Assembly (NCBI GenBank): GCA_034696485.1
Contig: JAQIWT010000684.1
Location: 1-16,352 of the forward strand
Length of the DNA: 16,352 nucleotides
Direction of reading: 5' to 3'
Source of the DNA: Isohypsibius dastychi
Taxonomy: Eukaryota; Tardigrada; Eutardigrada; Parachela; Isohypsibiidae
Shown here: piece by piece, positions 1 through 8,913 of the stretch
Numbering within the stretch: the stretch's first letter is position 1
How the letters are laid out: the number at the start of each line of letters is the position of its first letter
Translations under genes and position numbers: made by a program
The notes under the pieces: generated by a model
The model's input: the letters and a program-made list of their open reading frames with translations, nothing else
Told to the model about the DNA's origin: nothing
Database searches by the model: none

Positions 1-1076
1 TTTGGTGGAAGGATGCGATCACGGAAGATTCCGCTGACTTGAGTGAGTGCTACGGAAGAAACAAAGCTACGCGGCTTTTTCAAATAGTGTCTGTTGTAGT
101 ATAGGTTACCAGATATCTTTCCGTCGCGACGCTGACAAGAATGAGATCGTCTCCTACACGGACCTTTTCTCCTTCCGAACGTTGTTTGGAAGCCGGGTGA
201 ATGGTCCACCACGTAGCTTCGCCATGGGTGGTCTCTCGAAGTCCGACATCGAAGGCGAGTTTGTCACTTGGGGATGTTGTGTTTAGACATGTCAAATACT
301 ACGTTAAGCAATCCAATTCAGTATTTTATTTACAAAGGTAGTAGCAAACGAATTTACCATATTGCTGTTAACATGCCGCAAAAGTACTGCGTGACCATAT
401 AACAATGTCCGGTGCCCTGACTGTGCACTCTGGAATATTAATATGTTGCATCAGAGATAATGCTAGTTGACCTTCATATAGTAACACTTACCGATTCCGA
501 GCTGGATGCACTGACCATTTCCTGAAGTGCTCGAACCGACAGTGCTTGCTCGATGATCAACATGCATGATGCCAAATCCGGGGGGTAATCCTGAAAATAT
601 CTAGTGTCAGCGCAGCGAACAGCCATTTGGTGGCAAAGAATGAAGTAGTCAGAATGCCAAGGAAATATATGATAAATAAGCATATTCAAAGCTAGGTTAT
701 AGACATTAAATTACTAGATAAGTCAAACGAATCAGATGAGCCCAAAAGTGAATACCTTTTCCGACGTAGTTTCCAGGAAGCATGTACGGTTGCCAAAACC
801 TGTACATGAATCCTGTTTTTCAAGGAACTCTTAGCGAGAAAACAGAAATCAATCACCTTCGGCAGCCAAGCACACTCGATCTGTTCCGCTTCCTGGATTG
901 ACCAAAGTGCAGCTAAGACATATAATGTCATCCTAGAAAAAGCATGACAAAATAACGTATATCATTCATTTTAGCTAGATGTCTCTCCGCGACGAGGACG
1001 TGCAAGCAATTCTTACCGTTCGCAAGAAGGAGACGTCATCCTGCTCAGACGAAACGGCCTCTGCTGGCTCAGCCAT
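1..1076 (-). CDS. RyR: Ryanodine receptor, N-terminal part (7 exons, runs off left edge)
   Basis: Ryanodine receptors are the tetrameric calcium-release channels of the ER/SR. Minus-strand exons: 1076-1017, 932-857, 799-756, 590-492, 429-358, 298-110 and 49-1 (cut). They give 196 residues in phase, with introns of 57-165 nt. The start at 1076 is firm because an in-frame TAG directly precedes the ATG. Family hallmarks seen in order: a short acidic N-terminus ending [20 protein letters not shown] (about 41-55); [20 protein letters not shown] (about 62-81); [14 protein letters not shown]; then the [10 protein letters not shown] segment and [18 protein letters not shown] (about 151-168) of the first beta-trefoil/MIR region. 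These blocks are near-invariant in RyRs and differ from IP3 receptors. The last exon reads ASFHQ, where the family continues into TLW. The full protein is usually about 5000 residues, so over 95% lies outside the window. No break is seen. Confidence 0.96.
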
Positions 1077-1660
1077 CTAGGCGATGGCCAGAATCCCGAA
1101 ATCTGGTATCAGTTTAATTGTCTCCTGAACATGTAGAATAATTTTTCGAAATAAAATATTCAGACCCCAGGTTCAACAACACGTCATCCCGGAAGCCTAG
1201 CATGCATCCCAGCTCTTCAAGAGGAAATATCTGGGTGTCTGAGCTGCCAACTGCCTTCGCTTTCGAAAACGCAAACATGTTCGGACTGCGATTGGCTCAT
1301 TTGCACGAATATCGCACGCAGAAATCTAAATTTAGCCGCTTTCATGTAAGATGATCTTAGCCGGCGTTCTCAAGCCCGACGGATGAAAAAATAGTAAAGA
1401 CGAACCAATACGAGTACCAGACCATCAAATGCACTGCTTCAATCTATTTTGAGTATTTTATTCGCGATGTACCGCCGCGAATCGAACAAACTGGGAACCC
1501 ACAGTCCAGGTCTCCATTAAGTACTGCACGATAAGTATTGCGCTTTTTCAACCTAATACAAATTCAGCTAGAACTTGTTCTTTCTCAAACCACAAACATA
1601 AAACTGAAATCAAATCTAAATAGTCAAACGGGATGACCTCAAAAAATAAAACACTGAACT
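1077..1660. other. Intergenic: RyR upstream region and 3' flank of the AT-hook gene
   Basis: This 584-bp gap lies between two genes in the same orientation. It holds the 3' untranslated region of the upstream gene and presumably the RyR promoter and leader. A splice-acceptor-like CTGATACCAG on the minus strand near 1108-1117 could end a leader intron of RyR. I see no clear TATA box and no coding potential. Confidence 0.6.
1457..1462 (-). terminator. Poly(A) signal AATAAA of the AT-hook/zinc-finger gene
   Basis: On the minus strand this is a canonical AATAAA, about 200 nt beyond the stop codon at 1661. It is the first such hexamer downstream. Cleavage would fall at about 1430-1445, leaving roughly 350 nt before the RyR start codon. 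Confidence 0.5.
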
Positions 1661-4600
1661 TCATTGCAAGGGCAATCCGAACGGGTGCCCTCGACGAACG
1701 GGTGACCCGACTTTCGGAATATGTTTTGCCATGTGCGCTTCCATTTGGTCAAGTTTAACACGTTTGAGACAGGTCCTGCACGGTCTCTTATCGCACGTAC
1801 CGTCGTGTATTCCCAGCGCCGTAACTGTAATACATATCTTCTGGCAATCCTGACAACTCAGCTGATGACCTTTCTTCAACACCGCCTTCCATCGCTAAAA
1901 AAACTATTGCTACAAAACAGCGGTTTTAGACGAAACAGCGAAATCCAACCTCTTTCTTCTCCGTCAACGTAAATTTCAACTGCTCATCCAGCATAAGTCC
2001 ATTATGTATTTCATAAAAATGTTCCATCTGCTTCTCCGGAACAGCGATATCACAACGCTTGCAAAACAGCGGTTCATTCGGCACAACAGGAAGTGGTTCG
2101 GCGGTCTTCACTGGGGAAATGGTTTTCTTCGGACGACCACGTTTTCTAGGTGGGGGACTTCCATCGGGACTTGTTCTGGACATTGAAATATCTGGGAACA
2201 TGTCACGCCCTGGTCCAACCAATGCGGAACTTCCATCCGGAGTCATAATTGGTCTAACACTTGGACGACCTCGCGGTCGCTTTTGTTTAGCACTGACTGG
2301 AGTGACCGGATCCTCAACAACCTACACAAACACGCTTTAGCAAAAGCAACAAAAACCGGGTCCGGTATAAACATAAACAGCGGAATTTAGAGAATCAACT
2401 ACTGTATATAAACTAAACAGAACAAAATTCTTACATTTGTCTTCTCAACTGGAGTGGGTGAACCAAGTCCCCTAATTGCAGGCGAGGTCACAACTTCCGG
2501 AGCATAAACTGGAGTGGGTGAACCAAGTCTAGTAACTACAGGCGAGGTCACAACTTCCGTGAGCATCCGACTAGTGTCATCGCTCGTTGCGGTATGGATG
2601 TGGTTCGGTGGATCAATGTCAACCTGTTGAAAGAATCAGAATCAGAAAACATTTATAATTTAGTATGAGATCCTCAAAGTATATTTCATAAAAAATCAAT
2701 AAAATATGGAGGCGAATTCAACCAAAAAAAAGTTTTTTTCGCTTTCCAGTTATCCCGTATTTTTATGTGTCACCGGGAAAAAACCAAACCTGAGTAGGCT
2801 AAGACTGACAATGCATTTTAGTGAAAAATAATGTTAGCAAACCAAGGAAGATTTTATGTAAGTTTGGTGTGAGTTTTGACGTCTTGAATAATTATGTTTT
2901 AAATGTACCTGCTCAGTGATTGTGAAGCAATAGGTCGAACTGACAGACTGTTCCGGCAGTCTGAGAAATCGGGACATGGCTAGGACTCTTCTTTCTCCAC
3001 TTGGAAGCACCAACATCCCGACGAGATCATGATCACTTTGGGGAACGTCATCGACGGCAATGACGGACATACAGCCGTTACTCCACTTAATTAATCCGGC
3101 ACTGTTAAGTGGTAATGGTTTCTCATTTGGAAACGTTGCTGCAAAATATGTTTGAGTGAGCTTCCAACAAGGGATCAGGAGCAACTGCAATACAAACCTT
3201 GAAATTCATTTCTGAATCCAGTAACATTACACGAGCTCTCAGAAGGATCAGCGACTGGAGGAGTAATAGTTTCAGAGGTCGCTTCGATATCGGAGCCACT
3301 GGCTACAACGAACATTCATCGATACGATTTCCAACACAAGCTATACGACGTACCTGTTTTTTCTGGAATCTGCTCATTAGGAACTTTTTCAACGTTCTGC
3401 GACCGAGCACCAAGGCCATGCTCAGGCAAGCCAGATGTGTTGTTTAAAGAAGGGAATGTAACATCCATATCGCACTGAGCCATATCATTTCCGGTCCGGA
3501 AGTCACCCTCAGTTTCTGGAATCGGGGGCTTACTGGGTTCACCGAGGAGGTTCTCAGTCTTTTTCGCAAGCTGGACTTCAAGACGAGCACTTTTGTCTGT
3601 CAGCTCCTGAAGTGCGACCAACATTTCCGCGAGACTCTCCTTTTCAGCAAAGCAACTGCTCGCTGTCAAATCCTCATGACTTCGGTTGACGAGCGGGTTG
3701 ATCTCAATCTACAGAGATAAAATTTTGGAAATGAACAGAATTTACCAAGAAAAAGCCCTCTCACCGCAAGTATTGGATCTGTTTGTGAGCTTCTCTGCAC
3801 CAGATTTCCGATTGGGGTTTCATTCTCCATCGGCCGACCATCATTTTCCGCAGATTCCAAAAGTAAATCTGAATTTTATTATCCGGATCAATCAGCTTAC
3901 ACGGTCGTGGCATTTAATCACGAACCTGCTCCACAAACATGATTCTGAGAAACCACAGGATCCATGACAATTTCCGGTACAACGTTTTCCCCAGATGGTA
4001 CGTGAGGTCGGTCTTCCCGTGGCTGCAACTCGTTGGCAGTAGAAGTCCCTAGGGAATGACCATCTATCTGGAGTAAGCGGTTTACGATCGATGCGGATAA
4101 GCTTCTTTGAGCTGGCAATGGGTATTCCAGCGACACCGAAGAATTTTCGCTCTTATGATAAAAATACGGGCAAATGATAAAATAACATCAAACGGCAGGC
4201 AAAATCACACATGTCCATACCGAACAGCCTTTCCGTGAAGACTTCTCAGATTTCAAACCCACGCTGCTTCCGGAAGCATCATTGTTGATGACCGAAACTG
4301 GAACGTCTGACTTGGAACCTTCACCTGTAAAAATGTTACAATTTTCATACAATTTCAAGAAATTTGTCACTTATGCTTACTCGAAGCAACGTCCTTTTCA
4401 AGACAAATTCTTTCTTCAGCCACAGACTCTTCGGCTGGAATAATAAGCACCGATACGATTAAAACAAAACCGAAACAGATTCTGACGATAAGTATTACCT
4501 TCGATTCGAGCCATGCGTCTGGGTTTTTTCACGCGTGAACGTGTTGCAAGTTCAGCAAGCGGGTCAGAAACTCTACAGATTCTAGGTGATCTTCTAGGTG

Positions 4601-6909
4601 CCCCCTCACGAGCTAAAACGTGTGGACCAATTGCGTGAAGTAATCGAACCAACGCAGAAGATCAACTCACGTTGTTTTTCTCGAACTGATACTTCGTTCA
4701 ACTTCTTGATGTCCTGAGCAGAATGAACAGACCGGACAGACTTAAAGGGCGCAACTTCGCCAGCAGCTGCAAAAACAACAACAAATAATACTGTGCTTCT
4801 AGTAGAATAAACTTCAGCATAAGAATACTAGTTATATTTCAAAACCAAAATATTAACGAGCCAAAATTTTCCCACACCGCATACTGGCCGATTCAACGAA
4901 CTTCAAAAAGAAAAGTCTGACCTGTATAACTTGGCATCTGAGCAGCTGATCCTTCCGTATTAATAGAAAGATTTGCATCGATAACATTCTTCTTCGCCAC
5001 CAATCCGGTAGACCGACGGGTAATCGGCTTATCCGAATTAGCAGCAGCTTGATGAGCAGATGATTGCAATTCATCTGAAAAGGTCGTAGGTAACACGTGA
5101 CAACCAATTCTCTATGGTTAAAATACAACTATACAAAAAGCGAATGATGGCAATAGGTTCACATTTCATACTGCTGCTCATATTGAACTATGTATTCCAA
5201 GGGCAAGTTTCAAGGGCAACAAAAAGAACAAATGTATATGATCGTCTTCGTGCGAGCAATCAAAATTACCTGATGACAGTGTACTTCCGTCTCTGTTTTT
5301 TTCCACGGAATGGCCGTTGGTCGCATCTTTCTTTTCCGGAGATGATTCCACAGACACTCCATTGCGGTCGAAATTGGCCACTGCATTTTTCTTATTCAGT
5401 CTTGTTTTCCAGGTATTCTCAACTACAATAAAATCAAGAACTGCGAAATCGGACATAAATATAATTTCAGGGTTATCCAAACTGATGGTTCGCTTGTGTG
5501 TGATTCTCTCACCCTTCTAGCTTACAAAAAAAGACATCGATGGAGTGGAATACATGAATCCACAATCTGAATAACCTTATGTCTTAATAAAGTTTGATTT
5601 TCAGACCAAGAAGATCGGGGTGCTCTATTTTCAGTTGATCAACCAACTGAATTCGATGCAATTCACAGCCAGAAAACCACGCTATTACAGGTCTCACTAA
5701 TTGATCGAAATTCTAGATGAACCACGTTTTAAGGAAGCCACTGAACTTACCGGAAACTTTAACGGTATTTCCGTATCCCCTCAGTTCCGGTGAAATTCGT
5801 GCTGCCATCCCCTTTTTGTCACCGGAAGAGTTAAGGCGTCGCGTCTTAATGCGGTCAGCTTCCGGTTCCAGTGAAAGATTTCTTTTGGGTTTCGTCGTTG
5901 AGGGAATATAATCTGCATCCACAGGCAACCGCCGAGAAGTGCGCCCTAGCCTTATGCGAGATCGACCTGAAATTTGTGGGGAAAACATTCAACTGGAAAT
6001 ATGGATCATAATGAAAAATAAAACAACAATTAAAATAACGATCTCCATGAAGTGTTAGTCCAACTTCTTGCACTGATGCTCGTTACCTGCAGATTCAACA
6101 CTGATCATCTTTTGTGTCTGCATGAGCTCCTCGATATTTTTCATGCGGGATACTTGGGGCGATTCGGGATGTACGTCCTTTCGATCTAGCAAGAGTTCTC
6201 TTGCTTCACGAACATCCGGCTCCTGGAACTTGCGAAGGGACGCCCTGGCTTTTTTTCCTGATCGATTAAAAACAAGTTGAAAATCAGCTCAATCAGAAAT
6301 TCCCAAAAATGGAAATCTACAGTCTTCAACCAACCTCCCAACAAAGCGCGTAATTTCGATGGAGGGGGACTCTTATACTTCTCGAATTTCCGGGAAACGC
6401 TTTTCTCCGCAGATTTTCCGGTACCTGAATAAAACGAGGAAATTAAAGGAAATACATTGCATGGTGGAACTTAAATCCAACGAACTTTCGCTGGAAAAGG
6501 ATTCGAAAGATGGAGACGGACTCGAGGTGAAACTCGATGGAATGATCTGAGTGTTTGGTGGATCATCCAGCACTTTGGGTCTGCGCACTGAAATTGAACG
6601 GTAATATTTGATGCTCAACTTGGAAAATTACTAACATTTCAGAATCTCATCGTTGGTCACAGCGTTCATCTTTATGTCATCAATGTCAAACATCTTCATG
6701 TATTCCGGAATTTTCTTGGCTACTTTCAACCGCAGCAATCTTGCTTGCATCACCGCCGCTTCGAAGCCCGGAACGCTCGCCGAAATGATATCCGCGAATG
6801 ACTTCTCGGCAGATAGTTCAACAGGGACATCGTGCAGCAACGTTGCATACTCTGGATTCACCGCTTCCTTGACATGAACGTCGCCATTCCATGAATTCCG
6901 CGAGCTCAT
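1661..6909 (-). CDS. Unrecognised 1113-residue nuclear-type protein with two AT-hooks and three Cys/His zinc-finger-like modules (19 exons)
   Basis: Exons (minus): 6909-6636, 6587-6486, 6424-6335, 6257-6087, 5966-5751, 5422-5270, 5074-4922, 4766-4671, 4612-4499, 4434-4381, 4324-4221, 4151-3926, 3868-3765, 3708-3354, 3302-3198, 3138-2909, 2623-2435, 2321-1950, 1894-1661. They sum to 3342 nt with phase kept throughout. An in-frame TAG upstream supports the start. The donors of exons 2, 12 (both GTTCGT) and 18 (GTTGGA) are non-consensus and less certain. The N-terminus (about 1-90) looks helical; about 90-840 is Ser/Lys/Arg/Glu-rich and probably disordered, with one possible coiled coil (ESLAEMLVALQELTDKSARL). 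Exon 16 is more hydrophobic and could be a small beta fold. AT-hooks: KRPRGRPS (about 926-933) and RKRGRPKK (about 971-978). Cys/His modules: C999/C1002/H1013/H1018, C1050/C1053/H1066/C1070 and C1075/C1078/H1090/H1094. DNA or chromatin binding is inferred from these motifs; the family is unknown. Confidence 0.85.
2447..2559 (-). repeat. 60-bp in-frame tandem duplication inside exon 17 of the AT-hook gene
   Basis: Two adjacent 60-nt units (2447-2506 and 2507-2559 plus a diverged end) share long identical blocks, including GGAGTGGGTGAACCAAGT and GGCGAGGTCACAACTTCC. On the coding strand they encode two 20-residue units of the form EVVTSP..(x)LGSPTPV at about residues 872-911. Each carries SP and TP sites, which are potential proline-directed phosphorylation sites. 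The differences between units cluster in the middle. Confidence 0.85.
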
Positions 6910-7182
6910 TTTGCACGTCTCACAATATCCTGATTTCTACAGCCATCCACGGCTTGAAAATCCTGGTGGAAAGCAGATAAGCAGGCAAGCGATTAGTCAA
7001 TTGTAACTTTTTCCATCGGTTGATCCCGGTCCAACTTTTCAAACCAAAAGCGGTGACAGAAAGAACGACCTTGAAGATACAAACAAAACTGAAATTTTCA
7101 AAAACGTACAACAGCTTTCTGGCAAGGGGGAGGGGGGTTGGTTGAGTTTGATGTTGGTTGGCTCGCACGTTGGCCTACGTCT

Positions 7183-7260
7183 CCGCCAAAAAGAAGTCCT
7201 CACTTGGGCCTGCCCGCTCAGTTCATTCGATAGGGCGAAGTGAGGACTTCTTTTTGGCGG
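7183..7260. repeat. Perfect 23-bp inverted repeat with 32-nt spacer
   Basis: The left arm is 7183-7205 (starts CCGCCAAAAAGAAGTCC) and the right arm is 7238-7260 (ends GACTTCTTTTTGGCGG). The arms are exact reverse complements over 23 bp. The spacer 7206-7237 shows no extension of the stem, and pairing stops sharply on both sides. No target-site duplication or transposon gene is visible. Each arm ends in the same CCGCCAAA/TTTGGCGG word. It could act as paired protein-binding sites or, if transcribed, as a strong hairpin. Confidence 0.9.
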
Positions 7261-7276
7261 TCTTTGGCGTTTGGCG
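7253..7276 (+). promoter_or_regulatory. Cluster of E2F/DP-like TTTGGCG sites
   Basis: TTTGGCG occurs three times in a row at 7253-7259, 7263-7269 and 7270-7276, with a fourth, inverted copy (CGCCAAA) at 7184-7190 in the left arm of the hairpin. The E2F/DP consensus is TTTSSCGC, and TTTGGCGG is a known functional variant. The spacing and position about 350 bp upstream of the AT-hook gene suggest a regulatory role. Function is inferred only. Confidence 0.4.
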
Positions 7277-7774
7277 AACTGATTCACCCCCTCTCCACCG
7301 GGTGGCTCTTGCGCCACGGGTTGCAGATTTTGGACTTGGGTCAGTGTCGTTGTCGTCATATCTCCAAAACAACAACATCAATTAAAATATTGCTTTTCGA
7401 GTATTTTATGTCCGTATTTCTTGTGTACGAGTGGGAAACATTCGGGTCAACTGTCAATATCTTGTCGAACTGAGAATGACCTTTTGGCTGGTAAATTACC
7501 CAGCTTCTACCGTATTTCTATTATCCTTCGCATTTACAAACAACATCCGCGGAAAAAGTCTTTTCATATCGGGGAATTGATGTTTTTTTGTTCGGTCCAT
7601 TCCCACGTGGGTCTCTGGGTAGATAGACCCACTTCGAGCGACTTGATCGATCGATTGATTTGGCTATGGTAGATACTATTTTGGGATCTCAAACTCTCAA
7701 CGCTATCGCTGTGCTCTTTTGCAGAACTTCAGCAACTACCAATCTTTGCAGCTGTTTCTTCCATCCAATACGAT

Positions 7775-7780
7775 ATGTAA
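7775..7780 (+). promoter_or_regulatory. Start-stop upstream element (ATGTAA) in the ric-3 leader
   Basis: An ATG followed at once by TAA lies 10 nt before the ric-3 ATG, with G at position -3. If the mature leader includes it, it is a minimal upstream frame of the kind known to stall ribosomes and reduce translation of the main frame. Confidence 0.4.
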
Positions 7781-7790
7781 TCGAGAAAAA

Positions 7791-8913
7791 ATGGAGGAGC
7801 AGCGTCATCTTTTCGAAGAAAATGCCAAGCGTCAAAGAACACCGGAAGTGGACGATATTCCAGCAAATGCAGATAATGGTGGAGGCCTTACACCACTTCG
7901 CACCGTCATCGTATTTGCAGCAATAATCGGGTGTTTTGGAGTCGTTTATCCACGATTCATCCATCCCATGTTGAAGAATGCCGTGAGCGGAAGTGCTCCA
8001 ACAGCTAAGGATACTTTGGAAGATAAATTCCTGCCTCCCAGACTGCAGAATCGTCCCGGTCCTCCCGAATCACGGCCATCTGGAATTCGAGGTTGGGAAA
8101 TATAAGTTATGATTCATTAAATAGTTATCAATGAGAAATGTTATCAGATAGACCTGCACATCACCCGATGGCGCGATTTTCGACGGGAGAACATATTCCT
8201 GATTCGAAGGGGTCTCTGTATTTCATGTTGCCATTGTATACGGTTGGAATTATAGCGTTTCTACTGTTTACATTTTATAAAGTTATCTCCAAATCGACGC
8301 AGCCGCAAAAAATACCTCGAACCGAGCGAATCCGTTTTAATCCGATGGACCAGAAATTTACTGCCGCAGATATTCCAGCTTTTTCTCGAGATAGTAAGAA
8401 TTTTCTTTCGTTTGTTTTGTTTGCTTCTAATTTGAGATTTTCTGCAATCATCCGATTAAATTTCGGTAGACTGAGTCATATAATATTCCGGTTTCAGTTA
8501 AAACTGCAACAACCGCCAAAGCTCCGGTTGCACCAGCCGGCCAGCCCAAAGTGTCGGAATTTGAGCTGAAACAACTGGAGGAAAAACTGGCACAAACTGA
8601 AGCACAAATGAACGCGTTACTAATTCAAATGGCGACGATGGAAACGCTAAAAGTTCAGCAGAGAAGTTTGTTTACGGTCGATAAACAAGAGGACTCCAGT
8701 GAAAAAGAAGAAATTGATCAAAATGACGATATTGACAAGTCTGAAGAGGAGGAAAATGAAGTATCGGAAAATGAGGATCCACAAGATGAAATCGACAAAA
8801 TGAAAGAGATAATGCCGGATGACAAGACTGCGCCATTGGTAACAGTGGAGGTGAAAAACCAGCTGACAAAACGGAAAGGTCACAAAAAGAAGACGGATGA
8901 ATGTCAGCCTTAG
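7791..8913 (+). CDS. ric-3: RIC-3 acetylcholine receptor chaperone (3 exons, 320 residues)
   Basis: RIC-3 is an ER membrane protein that promotes folding and assembly of nicotinic acetylcholine receptors. Exons: 7791-8091, 8148-8393, 8498-8913; introns are 56 and 104 nt, both phase 1. The ATG at 7791 is the first in this frame, in good context (AAAATGG). The family layout is clear: a charged N-terminus; a first membrane segment at about 35-55 (PLRTVIVFAAIIGCFGVVYP) followed by RFIHPML; a proline-rich linker (LPPRLQNRPGPPESRP); a second membrane segment at about 127-146 (MLPLYTVGIIAFLLFTFYKV); a coiled coil from about 203 to 235 (FELKQLEEKLAQTEAQMNAL); then a very acidic Glu/Asp stretch and a lysine-rich C-terminus. 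Length is close to known homologues. It is divergently transcribed from the AT-hook gene. The stop is TAG at 8911. Confidence 0.95.

Larger units (their letters stand above)
6910..7790. promoter_or_regulatory. Divergent intergenic/promoter region between the AT-hook gene and ric-3
   Basis: This 881-bp region separates head-to-head genes and should contain both promoters and leaders. It holds a G-rich stretch near 7126-7140, the inverted repeat and E2F-like cluster listed separately, and a small stem (7607-7614 pairing with 7625-7632) next to a CACGTG E-box at 7604-7609. A splice-acceptor-like CTCTTTTGCAG ending at 7724 may close a ric-3 leader intron. Open frames here on either strand do not look like protein. 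Confidence 0.6.

Noticed and set aside
1465-1500. Minus-strand GTTCGATTCGC resembling a tRNA B box
   Set aside because: The flanking bases do not form a T-stem, and no matching A box or acceptor stem is present.
4922-5422. Exons 6 and 7 of the AT-hook gene, both 153 nt, as a possible exon duplication
   Set aside because: Their translated residues show no similarity beyond general composition.
7039-7359. Minus-strand open frame of 106 codons starting MTTTTLTQVQN upstream of the AT-hook gene
   Set aside because: It reads straight through the inverted repeat and G-rich tract, its composition is low-complexity, and it has no splice link in phase with the gene at 6909, which has its own in-frame upstream stop.
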